A stretch of 64,000 bases of DNA from Symmetrospora coprosmae (lineage: Eukaryota; Basidiomycota; Cystobasidiomycetes; Symmetrosporaceae), in the NCBI GenBank assembly GCA_008802785.1, contig VUYT01000005.1:496001-560000 (forward strand), read 5' to 3'. The position numbers were made by a program, and so were the translations under genes. The notes beneath the pieces are model-generated. The model did no database searches and was not told where the DNA came from. It saw nothing but the letters and a program-made list of their open reading frames with translations. Positions 24,063 to 34,574 of the stretch are shown one piece after another. How positions within the stretch are numbered: the stretch's first letter is position 1; the number at the start of each line of letters is the position of its first letter.

Positions 24063-24980
24063 TCAGTCCTCACCGACTGGTGCATTCATGTTCGTCTTGA
24101 GCTTCAAGTCCGACAGGTCAACAGTGGAGCCAACGGGGATACCTGATGAGCAAACAACCGCCGCAAGCAGGGAGGGTCAGCAGTGAACACCGATAGCTGG
24201 CGGCCTCGCTGAGCTTGCAGGCGTCTAAGTAGGACAGACTCACCGTGTGGACTGGCCTGCTCAAACGTGCCAGAGTACCGGAACCTCCTGATCTTTGGCC
24301 TCTGCGCGTCTTGAAGCAGCAACTTATCCTCGGCCTGCTTAACCGTGAGCTCAAAGTGCTTGTCGTTTCGCTCCTTCCACATGCCTTCGCGGGGCATGTG
24401 GTAGGCGAGGTAGCGGGTGAGGTAGGGCATGTCCGCGTCCTTTGCTTCCGTGAGCTGGGCCTCTGGGTCGTGTATCTCGTCCAGGTTGATGGGCTTGGCC
24501 GAGGGCGCGTGCGAGAGCGAGAGGCGGTAGGTTGCGAAGGAGAGCACGACGGCGAGGATGGTGTTGCGCCAGAAGGTGGTGTTGAAGCCTGCGAGGAGGC
24601 GGTCAACAAGTGCGAGGAGGCGGCCCCAGTGTATGCGAGGAGGCGGTCAGTGTATCGTATCGGTGTGTGCGTGTCGAGCAGCCGGGGAGGGTCGGATTTC
24701 CGGGCGGAGCGCCAGCAGGACAGCATGCAACCAGAGAGGAGGGGGAGACAGCAGTCAGCGCAACTACCATTCTCAGCGCATGTGCTGAGCATAGCGACGC
24801 ACCTTCCGCAGGATACTGCTCCGTTGCGGCCTCGACGGCGTGCCCGCTCGCCTGCCTCTGTCCTTGTCCTGCTCCTCCTGCCCTGGCGTATCTGGGCGCC
24901 ATCCTGGCGTTCTGCAGGACTGTGCTCCGGACTGCAGCAGCCCGGAGGAGCGGCGCTGTCGATGCTGTCGCCGGTGCCAT
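24063..24980 (-). CDS. Mitochondrial one-pass membrane protein, possible complex I accessory subunit
   Basis: Exons on the minus strand 24980-24803, 24588-24244 and 24142-24063 give 200 residues. Residues 1-55 are Ala/Arg/Gln-rich without acids, a strong mitochondrial presequence. A single hydrophobic helix follows (WRNTILAVVLSFATYRLSL), then a charged soluble part (PYLTRYLAYHMPREGMWKERN, DKLLLQDAQRPKIRRFRYSG) ending VPAG-like IPVGSTVDLSDLKL. The layout and the LLxxDA/RxRY...IPVGS pattern recall the fungal NUXM/17.8-kDa accessory subunit of NADH:ubiquinone oxidoreductase. That match is from memory and tentative. Gene structure is well supported; function is not. Confidence 0.7.
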
Positions 24981-25241
24981 ATTGGTACTGCGCTTGTTCT
25001 GATGTGTGTTCGGGATTGGCAGCGAGCTGACCGCTGAAGACGGCAAGACGCAGGCGAAGAGAGCGTCGGCGGGTCGGGTCCCTCTTCGTCCATCAGACCG
25101 AGCTGACACCGCGACCAACAGCCCACAGTCCTCTCAGAGTACACAGCCTAGCGTGCCATCCACAGCATACAGCAGTCATTCCAATAACGCACTCCTGCGC
25201 GCAGATCCTGCTTCACCCTCTTTCGAGCGCCTGACCCGAGG

Positions 25242-27601
25242 ATGGCACCGGCCGACCGGCGTCACATGGCCGCTGACCGAGACGACGAGCAGGACAGCGA
25301 AGCGGCGCCTCTGTTACTGAGCGGCTCCGACGGGCAGGCAACAGCGCGCAACACGCGCAGCAATGCCAATCAGATCTCTCCCCGGAAGCGCCGCCTCTTT
25401 CTGACGCTTTCGGCTGCCGCCGTGCTCGTCGTCATCATCGTCCTCACCGTCGTTTCCGTCGTGTTCGGTTTCCGGATATCCCGCAGCAAGAAGGAAGAGG
25501 TCCCAGACTACTCCAAGCTGCCCGGTCCAAAGCCTGGTCTCAGGAACCCTAGCTACCTCGTGCGGGGCCGGAATGGAGCTGTGGCAACGGAGAGCGAGAT
25601 CTGCAGCAACATTGGACTGGACGTCCTGAAGGATGGTGGAACGGCTACGGATGCTGCCATCTCGAGCGCTCTCTGCGGTGAGTCCTAGCTGCCGGTCTAC
25701 AGCGTTCTCGCCCGCCCAGGCTGACTGGCTCCGCGCGGTCGTGACGCAGTTGGCGTCGTCAACTCGTTCTCGTCCGGCATCGGCGGAGGTGGATTCATGG
25801 TCATCCGCCCATCTTCTGGGAGCAAGGACGTGCCAATTTCGATCGACTACCGCGAGACGTCTCCCTCAGGCTCCCATGCCGACATGTACGTCAAGCCTGG
25901 GCCGGCCGCAAGCAAGATCGGCGGGCTGGCGGTCGGGGTGCCAGGCGAGCTCCGAGGGTTCCACGAAGCATATACGCGGCACGGCGGCGGCGTCTCCTGG
26001 GAGCGCCTTTTTGCGCCCAACATCGAGCTCTGCGAGAAAGGCTGGCGCGTGCCGGCAGAGCTCGATAGGCGCTTGAAGGCGTTCGGGTCTTTCATGATCG
26101 GCCTCAAGGACTGGGAAAAGATCTTTGCTCCAGGCGGAAAGCTGCTCGAGAAGGGAGACTGGATCCGTCGGGAGGCATACGGAGCTACCTTGCGTACTCT
26201 AGCGAAGAAAGGCGCGGATGCGTTCTACGAGGTGAGCGTGTGGCGACTACCAAAAGCCTGCGTCTCCCAGCTTGATTGACTGTTGTTGTACATCCATCCG
26301 ACGACCGCCAGGGACCGCTAGCGGAGTCTTCAGTGGCGACCATCCGGAAAGCAGGCGGTATCATGACGCTCCAAGATATGGCCAACTACAAGGCCAACGT
26401 ACAGCCCGCCGTCACCGGAACATACAAGAACCGAACGATCTACACCACGGATGCTCCGACGTCTGGTCCCGTGCTCATCCACCTCCTGAATGTCCTGGAA
26501 CAATACGACCTGGAAGGCGAGGGGCGGACAGAACTCAACACGCATCGATTCGTCGAAGCTCTGAAGTGTGAGCTTGCCATTTCGCGCTTGCGCAAATACG
26601 CGGAGCCGCATCTGACTGAGTGTCTTTCAGTCGCCTTTGCTCGCCGCACGAGCTTGGGAGACCCGGCTTTCGCGCCAGACCAAGAGGCCCGAGTGAAGCG
26701 CATCCTGTCCAAGTCGTTTGCCAAGGAAACGGCCGCCAATGTGACAGATGTGGGTCACATGCAAATCAGATGCTCGTAACCTAGACGCTTCAGACGGACT
26801 GAAGACGCTCTGCCCACAGGACCGGACGCACCACCTGCCGTACTACCTTCCAGAATTCGCACACCACGATGACCACGGCACGACGCATCTCTCGGTCGTG
26901 GATTCCAACGGAAGTGCCTGCTCGTTGACCACCACGGTCAATCTCATCTTCGGCAGCCGCGTGATGGATCCTAAGACGGGCATCATCTTCAACGACGAGC
27001 AGGACGACTTCGCCACGCCCGGTGTGCCCGATGCGTTCGGCCTAGCCCCTTCGCCGTACAACTTCCCGGACCACAACGCGGCAGGGAGATACGGCAAACG
27101 CCCCCTCTCGTCTACCAGCGCGACGATTATCGATGATGCCGACGGCGAGTTCTGGCTGGCGCTGGGCGGCTCGGGCGGCTCCAGGATCTTCGGAGCGGTT
27201 GCGCAGGTGCTGCTCAACCTCGACTGGGGCTACGACCTGTCGCACGCTATCGAGGAGCCTCGAGTGCACGACCAGCTGTTGCCGGCATATGTGAGTTGTG
27301 ATTGACAGAGAAGGCGCTTGAATGTTCCGTTCTGATGTGTGCGCTGGCAGGTCTCCATCGAAAGCGGTCTGCGTCAGGATCTGGTGGATGGTCTGCAGAA
27401 GCGAGGGCACAACTGCACCCTCTTTGACATTAACCTGGGCATTGCGGAAGTGCAAGCAGTGATGCAAACGCCCGATGGCTGGTACTACGGTGAGTGTCGG
27501 GTGATTCGGGCCGCTCTCGGTGCGGTGCTGACGTACGCACTATGTGCGAATGGACAGGCGCAAGCGATAGCCGAAAGAACGGAGTCGCTCTAGCGTACTA
27601 G
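25242..27601 (+). CDS. ECM38: Gamma-glutamyltransferase (glutathione hydrolase)
   Basis: Cleaves the gamma-glutamyl bond of glutathione and conjugates; membrane-anchored, vacuolar or surface. Exons 25242-25677, 25750-26231, 26312-26567, 26631-26749, 26820-27290, 27351-27489 and 27558-27601; 648 residues. A cytosolic N-terminus is followed by a type II signal anchor near 52-75 (LFLTLSAAAVLVVIIVLTVVSVVFGF). The domain begins RGRNGAVATESEICS, with GGGFMVIR and DYRETSP. The autoprocessing and nucleophile threonine lies in HDDHGTTHLSVVD. Substrate-binding motifs SLTTTVNLIFGS and ALGGSGGSRI follow, and the C-terminus SRKNGVALAY is typical. Length and motifs suggest an active enzyme. Divergent from the mitochondrial protein gene, 261 nt apart. 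Confidence 0.95.
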
Positions 27602-28695
27602 TGAACCAGAGCAGCGCGTTGTGCAAATGAGCTTAGGAGATGCGAAGGATGTCGGGATCATCATCACGTGCAGGCCTCAGGCTCTCTCGCTGAGTTCGAG
27701 CGGGATGATCCTGCACCATGCTGGCTGTGAATCCCGACGAACCTGCAGCTGCTCTGCGGGCACTTCTTGTCGACCAACTGAGCTTTGCCATGGTGAGTTT
27801 GCACATCCCGCCCCACGTGGCCGGGGCGGGAAGGTCGAGCGAGTCTGGATCGTCGGGCTGCCGCCGGTCTGGACTCCCTCCCACCAGGGCCCGGCGCCGA
27901 TTCCGAAGGCCAGGCGAGCCCGAGGGGAAGCGCGCAGGCACAGAAAGCTGGAGTCTCTCACCGAACGCGCCCAAGGGCCAACCACCATGGCGGAGCAGGG
28001 CTGCAAACATGGCTGCTGCTTCTGCACTCCCACCTACACCTGTACAAGGGGGATCGTCGTCCTCGAGTCGTGCTCGAGCCGTGCGTCTGAGCCTGGAGAG
28101 ACGGACGGACAACCGCGACACAAGCGCCTCCAACAGTCGCGCGCAGGACCGAACGGGCCGAGGCCTGCAGCGGCTCTGCGGACAGCACGGCAGAGCGACG
28201 CAGTGCTACACGGTGTAATCGTCGTCAACAGTGAACCTTGCTCAGCGGAACTCCGCCCTCCACAACGTGGCCCTCCCAGCTCCGCGACATCCGCCGCGCC
28301 ACGCGAGCTCCAGGGCATCGATCCAAACAGCACTATCCGGCCGAGCAGTATTTGGCGCTGCGAAGACTTGCGAACAAGGGGAAACGTCACGTCCGTCGCT
28401 TGACCGTCAAGCGAGGGAGTGGGTCCGCGTCCCAGTGGGATCGTTCGATCTAGAGCGGTCCCCTCATCTGGGCAATCTCCCTGGGTGGGCGCGTTCGCGC
28501 GAATACGTCCCGTCTCATCGCCTATCTAGGCCGCAGCTCTTCTTCTCCTGCTATCTGCACGTCGAGCACCTGTGAGTGAGACGTCAGCCGCCCATAGCTG
28601 ACCAATTTCCGAAGCTTTGGGTGCAAGAAGGCTGATCTGACGATCTCATCAGTCGACAGGGCGATCTTCTATCTCCGGTCGCAGTTTAGACGGAC
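27602..28695. promoter_or_regulatory. 1.1-kb intergenic region upstream of homeodomain gene
   Basis: The longest gene-free stretch in the left half of the window. Several open frames exist on both strands, but none shows splice-compatible extension or a protein motif. A long regulatory promoter for the downstream transcription factor is the simplest reading. A non-coding RNA cannot be excluded. Confidence 0.45.
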
Positions 28696-30991
28696 ATGTC
28701 GCACATGACACACAGTCGAGCCACACCAGGAGTCACCCGCTCATCCGCGTCCTCGTCACCAACAGCCGTCAACTCTCCGGTGAGAATGGCAGCAGCTGCC
28801 GTGGTGGCGCCTGCCGGGCCTTTGCACTACGGACTTCCGGGCGGAGAAAGCCTGCACTATCAGTACGATGTCCCGCAATCCCACCAACAAACCTCCTCAA
28901 CGCCATTCCCTCCACGGCCGGCACCTGCATCCGCAGAAACGCCGGTCTCTCCTGACGATGCAGGGCAGGCCGGCTACTCACCGGACCCTGCCGCTGAAGC
29001 AGATGGAGAAGAGCAGGGTGGTTCAGGTCTCAAGCAGAATTTCTACGATCCTCAATCGTGAGTATCGATGTTGACACGATATCTGCCTAGCACGGACCTA
29101 GCTGACCTGTCTCGTCTCGACCATCCCGCTGCAGCGTGAAGCACCGCCGCCGTACAACGCCGCATCAGCTCTTGGTGCTCAATGGCCACTTTCTATCGGA
29201 TCCTAAGCCGGATATGGATGTTCGCAAGCAGCTGGCTGCAGCTCTTGGGATGACTACGCGCGAGGTCCAGGTCTGGGTGTGTCTGGGCTGTTTCACGTAG
29301 CCAATATATGCAGGAGCGTGGCTTACCACCGATGTCCTGCCCCATGTGAGCAGTATCAAAATCGCCGTGCGAAGCAGAAGAAGATTGACGCCAGAGCAAC
29401 CAAGACTTCAAACACCGACACCGACGCGGCCGAAGGAGAACGTTCGCGGAGCCTCAGTGGCGGGGCGGACTCCGAGGACAGCAGACTTCGCAGCCTTTCG
29501 GATAATCAGGCGCAGCGGATCTCCCACGGCAGCGCTCAGCCTTCTGAGCGCGGACTTGCTAGAGACCGGCCGGGACCTCTACCTTACCAGGGTTGGACTG
29601 CACCACCCATCGGCGCCGCCCAGACGGAAACTCCCTATCTTTCCGTCAATCCGCCGGATCATCCGTCCTTGGCAAGCTTCAGTCGCCACTCATCCGGAGT
29701 GTCTAGCAGCAACACTTCCCTGTCAGCAGGGGATGCGTACGGCGCATCGAGCCACAGCGATTGGTGGTCGCTGTCTCCGAGCAGCCATTCAGGGCCAACA
29801 AGCTCGTACTCGACCTCCAGGACATCATCGGCGGAGGATGTGCCCAAGCACGCGCATAACGAACCCATTGCGACAAACTCGTCCGGCCTTGCCCTCTCCG
29901 ATACGTCCATCTACGCAGAAGGGGCATACTACCCCATGCCCGCCGCCTTGGCGCAACCTTTCCAACCAGCAGTGCCGGCGTCTGCCCCGCCTATGCAGCA
30001 GTCCTTCGCGGTCGGGCCTGAAGTGGGGCTGTACCCGAATGTCCTCTCTCATGAGGGCTTCGTTCAGTCTCGTACAAGCGGGGGCACCGATGGCACCAGG
30101 CGCGATTCGGTACCGGCCGACTTCCTCGCATCTTTCCAGACACTTCAGCCGTATCTCGGGTCTCCGCCCAACAGTGCCACATTCGCTTCAGCACAGCATT
30201 TCCAGCAGCAGCAGCAACAATCGCCGCTGCAGCTTCAGCCCGAGAGCCAGTATGCCCCTCCAGAAGCAAGCTTCGCTATGCCGTCTACCTCCGGTTTGCT
30301 CCCGCTGCAGCAACCTCTGCCTTCGTATGCGAGTCAGGTCGACCAGCATGCCGACTTTGTCCGCCGCCCTTCCTTTGGAACGATGGTATCGACAGGTGGG
30401 GTTGCTGCTAGCAATGGCTCCGCGTGGGCGGCTCCGGTGTCTGGTGCAGTACCGTTCTCGCTCCCGCCGTCATCAGGTGGCCCGGTTCCGGGGATGGCGC
30501 CCATGTCGCTACCGCCGTCCACAAACACGCGCTACTATCCCAGCGATGGCGCGCCAGCTGGTCCTCCCCAGGCGTACAGCCTCAGCAGCTACAAGTTGCC
30601 CTACCAACAGCATATTGGTACGTCCGACTGGGTGACTGCGGCAAGGCCAGCTCGAAGAGGCTCGGTCTCGACGCTCAACAGCATAGCCGAGCAGCCTGGC
30701 CGGCTACGCAGCGGACCTGGTGGGCACAGCGGACGCTCGCCGCTCTCGCCGACTTTCGACTTTTCTCCGTTTCCCGAGGTGGCCGAGGGCGCGTCCGGCT
30801 TGCATTTCGACCCGGCCAATCCTTCAGCCAATCAGCAAGGCGCACCATCGCATACTAGGAGGGGCTCAGCGTCGGTCATCCGCAAGGCGCGAAGCCAGTC
30901 AAAGCTGTATCAGCCGTATGTACAGCAACCGATCCGGGAAGTTGTAGGAGGATCCTTGCTGAATTACGAGGGGATCACAAGCGCACATTAG
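28696..30991 (+). CDS. Homeodomain transcription factor
   Basis: DNA-binding regulator of unknown targets. Exons 28696-29057, 29135-29276 and 29354-30991 give 713 residues. The homeodomain lies at about 122-178 and is cut by both introns. It begins VKHRRRTTPHQLLVLNGHF and has recognition helix REVQVWYQNRRAKQKK. The near-invariant WF of helix 3 is WY here. The N-terminal 120 residues are Ser/Pro/Ala-rich. The long C-terminal part is Ser/Gln/Pro-rich and disordered, with a Gln run near 310. Several RRGS/RRxS motifs (RPARRGSVSTLNSI, HTRRGSASVIRK) look like PKA-type phosphosites. It is a typical (non-TALE) class and resembles non-mating-type HD factors of basidiomycetes. No partner gene of an HD mating locus lies next to it. 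Confidence 0.88.
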
Positions 30992-31205
30992 TTGCGGTCT
31001 GTATCTGTCCGGTCTGCTTAGTATCTCCGTCTTGAGTGTAGTCGCCTTTGCGCACATATACGTGTCCCATAGGTCTGTGTGAAGCATGAGTACAGTGAAG
31101 AGAACTACTGCAGCAGAATCGCGACTATACCACAACGACATGGGTTGAACTGACCGGAGCTGCGAAGATCTCAAGTACTGCACGTCGCCTGCTAACAATC
31201 CCCAT

Positions 31206-31976
31206 TCAGAGTGTCTTCCGCATCTCGTACGCTGCAGTCCCCCCAGACACCGCCCCCCGATAGTAGCCTGATTCGGTCCTCGCGACGTGGAACCCAATGC
31301 GCTTGTAGAGCTGGACCGCCACTGCGTTGGTTACCTGCACATGGAGGAGGGCTTCCCGAGGGGCTACTGGCAGCCGGACTAGCCGGTCAGAGAGTTCTGA
31401 CAGCATGGCCAGGGCGATGCCTGGGCGGAACGCACGTGTCAGCGATGATGTCAACGCGCGCACTTCGTTGGACATACCTTGCCGCTGGACTGTCGGATCT
31501 ACGCAGAGCGTCAGGATGTGCAGTTGTCCTTTGCCTAAGCGCGCCACATCCACGAAAGCAGTCAAGCTGCCGACCAGAGCTGGCCCGATCTTGGCAACGA
31601 GCGTGATGAATCCATCCTTTAGGATGACGGAGAGGAAGAAGGCGGGATTGAAAGGCAGAGGAAGCGTGGATGTCTGCAGAAGGGTGCGGAGGTTAGCACG
31701 GCGAGACCGGGTCACGCGGAGAAAGCGGCTCACGTGCAGGCGGATCAGCGCGTCGACGTCTCTCGTGGAACCTGTTGTTACGACCGCTGCTCCAGTATGA
31801 GGTCGTCCAGAGTACCGGTGCTGATTCGGCAGACACGGCAAGAACGTCTCCCTCAAGCTCTCGATGTTGCAGCTTGCATTTGGCAGCGGACGACCACCGG
31901 CGTACACTGAGTCCGGAGCGGTTGACGTGGGTGGAGGCAGCAGCGCCAGCCAGGCAGAGGCCGGGTTGATGAGCAT
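31206..31976 (-). CDS. GNAT-family N-acetyltransferase
   Basis: Acetyl-CoA-dependent acetyltransferase, likely acting on protein N-termini or a small amine. Exons on the minus strand 31976-31734, 31673-31478 and 31420-31206 give 217 residues. After removal of two introns the GNAT core is continuous: LPLPFNPAFFLSVI, a beta strand GSLTAFVDVARLGKGQLHILTLCVDPTVQRQGIALAM containing the Q/R-x-x-G-x-A acetyl-CoA loop (QRQGIA), and the C-terminal AVQLYKRIGFHVAR. The LPLPF-AFF block resembles NAA50/NAA60-type N-alpha-acetyltransferases. The N-terminal 60 residues are unusual, with no clear target signal. Convergent with the homeodomain gene. Confidence 0.82.
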   Translation of the reverse strand: MLINPASAWLALLPPPTSTAPDSVYAGGRPLPNASCNIESLRETFLPCLPNQHRYSGRPHTGAAVVTTGSTRDVDALIRLHVSRFLRVTRSRRANLRTLLQTSTLPLPFNPAFFLSVILKDGFITLVAKIGPALVGSLTAFVDVARLGKGQLHILTLCVDPTVQRQGMSNEVRALTSSLTRAFRPGIALAMLSELSDRLVRLPVAPREALLHVQVTNAVAVQLYKRIGFHVARTESGYYRGAVSGGTAAYEMRKTL

Positions 31977-32397
31977 TGCAGCTTGAGTGCAGTGTTAATA
32001 CAGCATAGCTGCTATAGTAGAAGCGAGTAAGGGAACAGTCCGCACAGGCCGAAGAGGTGGATGAAGCGGTCGCCGCGGATCCTCTGCTCGCCGCTGGCTG
32101 CTCCAGAGTCCCGGCTCGCCCCGGCGGCTATCGGACGTCCCCGGCAGTGTCTGGATATTGCGCTTGCAGCAGCACTTTCAGGCTGTCGCGACCCTGATAT
32201 TGCAGACGAGCGAGCGCATAGCGCAATGCCCCTCCTCGCACGTATCTGCACTGCTTGATGAGGCGCTGAGTACCGGTGGACTCGGTCGGTGCCAAGCAGG
32301 GCCTCGCACCTTCACGTGTTCAGCCTCTGCGCCCTGTCCGTTGCGACCGCTCCCAGGCACAGCTGCACCGTCAGACACTCTTGCCGCCACGAGCACA
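31977..32397. promoter_or_regulatory. Divergent promoter region
   Basis: Between the minus-strand acetyltransferase and the plus-strand Ala/Gln-rich gene. No motif or other gene is recognised. Confidence 0.45.
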
Positions 32398-33041
32398 ATG
32401 AGCACCGGAAACCCCATCCTTGACGCAAGCAACGCCGCAGCCGATGACTCGTCTGCTCCTGCGTCGGTCGCACTCGAGAATAACCGACCTTCGCAGTCCT
32501 CCCCGTTAAAGGACTCGGTCGTCACAGCCGCTGATCTGCAGCCAGAACCACCTGCACCTGCACCTGCGCCTGTGCCCGTGCCTGCAGCAACGAGCGCGAC
32601 GAGTGACGCAGCTGCGCCAGGCTCTGCCTCGTAAGTGCCCTCCACCGGGGCTGCTGCTGCCTGGGTGGTTGTCGTGCCTCGATGCGAACGGAGACACGGA
32701 CCTGATGCAGTAAGCACCCTCGCAGATCCGCACCTTCTGTTGCTGAATTGCAGGAGCAAGCCAAGCGGGCTCTGTCTCAGGCCAGCAACACCGCGTCTAC
32801 CCTCGCATCTCAGGCTACACAGCTGGCTCAGCAAGCCACATCGCAGCTGCCTGCTGCTGTCTCGGCGTACCTGCCGAGCGCCCTCGGTGGGCCCGCAGCA
32901 TCACAGACAGCCCCTCCACAGCACGCCAAGCTCCCAGTCACGGGAGAGACACGCGAAACGACAACTGCGCCTCTCGTGGACTCTCAGCTCGACAGGCCAG
33001 TCGCAGTCCACCAGCCACTGGTGCCTGGCTCAGAGCCATAG
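32398..33041 (+). CDS. Ala/Gln/Pro-rich protein of unknown function
   Basis: Not recognised. Exons 32398-32630 and 32726-33041 (95-nt intron, GTAAGT donor, CGCAG acceptor) give 182 residues. The first half is acidic and Ser/Ala/Pro-rich with a PAPAPAPVPVPA run. Near 85-125 lies a predicted amphipathic helix rich in Ala, Gln, Ser and Thr (ALSQASNTASTLASQATQLA), with a periodicity like lipid-droplet or LEA-type helices. No transmembrane helix or cysteine pair is seen. Of the possible acceptors only 32725 keeps the helical frame open, which supports the model. Confidence 0.6.
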
Positions 33042-33266
33042 GCTCAGTCGACCTCCGACTGCATTCAGGACAGACTGCGACGTGTTGAGCAGCCGGTCAG
33101 AGCATGCCAATCTAAGCATGTCTCTTTGCGCTTCACTAGCTGATGAAGCGCTCTGCAGGCTTTCACCTATCCGCGCGGATTCCGGACCTGCTGGAAACAG
33201 ACTCTCGGTTCGATGTGGGTCTGGTGTGAGAGGACTCTCATATGCTAGATGTCCCCATGTGTAGCG

Positions 33267-34125
33267 CTACATCTTGGTCTTCTGTTCGAGCAACTCGGCC
33301 AGCCTGTCTTCGTCTACCTCAGACGGCTGTTTGAAGAAGAGAGCCCTATAACGTCGGAGTTCTATGCGCATCGCTGAGTGTCAGCCTGCGCACCCCCGGG
33401 CATTGTTCTAGGCGGATATTGACTCACCATCGATCGATGCCTTGATGTCGTCGAGCGCGCGGTGCGAACTCTCCCCTTGGCTCTTCCACGCCTTCTGGAG
33501 GTTGGGATACCACCGCCGCGAGATCTCCTTGACAGTTGATACGTCCAGGACGCGATAATGTAGATGGTTGCTCAGTCTTGGGAGATCTTTCTGGAGACTG
33601 CGGAGCGATGGCGAGTGGAGCGAGTAAGTTTAGCGTCAAACACTGGCGATAGTGGGCGCCCAGACGCACAACTGCTTGTCTACGTGCACGGAACTCCCAG
33701 CGAGCAGGATCTTGCCATGCGGGATGTGCTTTCGCGCATAAGCGAGCGCCATACTGTCGACAGCAGCCAGTGTCCATGGCGATTCGAGGCACGCTGCTGT
33801 CAGACCCGACTGATATGAGCAGAGGTCGATTCAGCTCTGATGTACGCTATTCTGGCTGGGGCCTTTCACGCACAGAGCCATGCTGATTAGTGCACCACTC
33901 GTCCATGCCGTCGAGAAGAGCCTTGTCTGCGCGAATGATCCACTGGACGCCCTCATCGAGCGGGTTGAGGTCTCCGTCCGTAGCAATAGCAGCGAACTCG
34001 ATTATATGATCCTTGTCCAGATCCAGCCCAGTCATCTCGCAGTCCACCCATAGCAGTTCGGTATTCTCCGTTCGAGGTGGCTCTGCAGCCTCTTTCGGGG
34101 ACGCGCTTGTGCTTGCCTGTGCCAT
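33267..34125 (-). CDS. REX2: Oligoribonuclease / RNA exonuclease REX2
   Basis: 3'-5' exonuclease of the DEDDh class that degrades very short RNAs, usually in mitochondria. Exons on the minus strand 34125-33874, 33809-33670, 33597-33428 and 33361-33267 give 218 residues. Exo I is WVDCEMTGLD (catalytic Asp and Glu). Exo II includes LAGSSVHVDKQF. Exo III is in the segment HRALDDIKASI with the catalytic His and Asp, and the HYRVLDVSTVKEISRRWYP block is diagnostic. The ATG at 34125 is the first in frame. A mitochondrial leader could come from an upstream exon not found, since the frame is open a little further. Divergent to the transporter gene. Confidence 0.93.
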
Positions 34126-34574
34126 CGCGCGTGGGAAGCGGCGGCAGGACAACGTAGGTCGCAGACGTGCGAGCAGGGTGGAAGCCGTTGCGATAGTCTG
34201 TATGATCTTAGTCGGCGTCCGAGTGAGCGGCCCTCCACTGTGGGCAGTGCGCCTGTCTCTCCCAGCTCCGCTTCTTCCGAGGCGGAGGCGAACGAATTGG
34301 TTATACTCACGAGCTCATCGATGATGAGACCGCTACACTCTCCGCTACTATGCTCAACTGTGTAGCACATCCTGGTCCTCTCGCCTCACGCCCTCGGAAC
34401 CTTGCACTTGCTGCTTCGGAAGCCCGCTTGCCGAAATCCGCTTCGGAGGACCACGGCCGGTGCGTGCCGTGCCGAACACTCAGTTCGCACGCACGGCTCA
34501 GATAAGCGAGCAAGATCTCGCGACACGTCTGCTGCATCTCTGCTCCGCCCGGATGCACATAGTCAACACTACGT
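34126..34574. promoter_or_regulatory. Divergent promoter region, REX2 / MFS transporter
   Basis: About 450 nt with no supported gene. It could hide a short leader exon for REX2. Confidence 0.45.

Noticed and set aside
27621-28403. 260-codon plus-strand frame upstream of the homeodomain gene
   Set aside because: Cys/Arg/Ser composition typical of GC-rich non-coding sequence; overlaps open frames on the other strand of similar quality.
29346-30635. 429-codon frame overlapping the homeodomain gene
   Set aside because: Alternative frame of the Ser/Gln/Pro-rich homeodomain C-terminus; rich in Arg/Ser without motifs.
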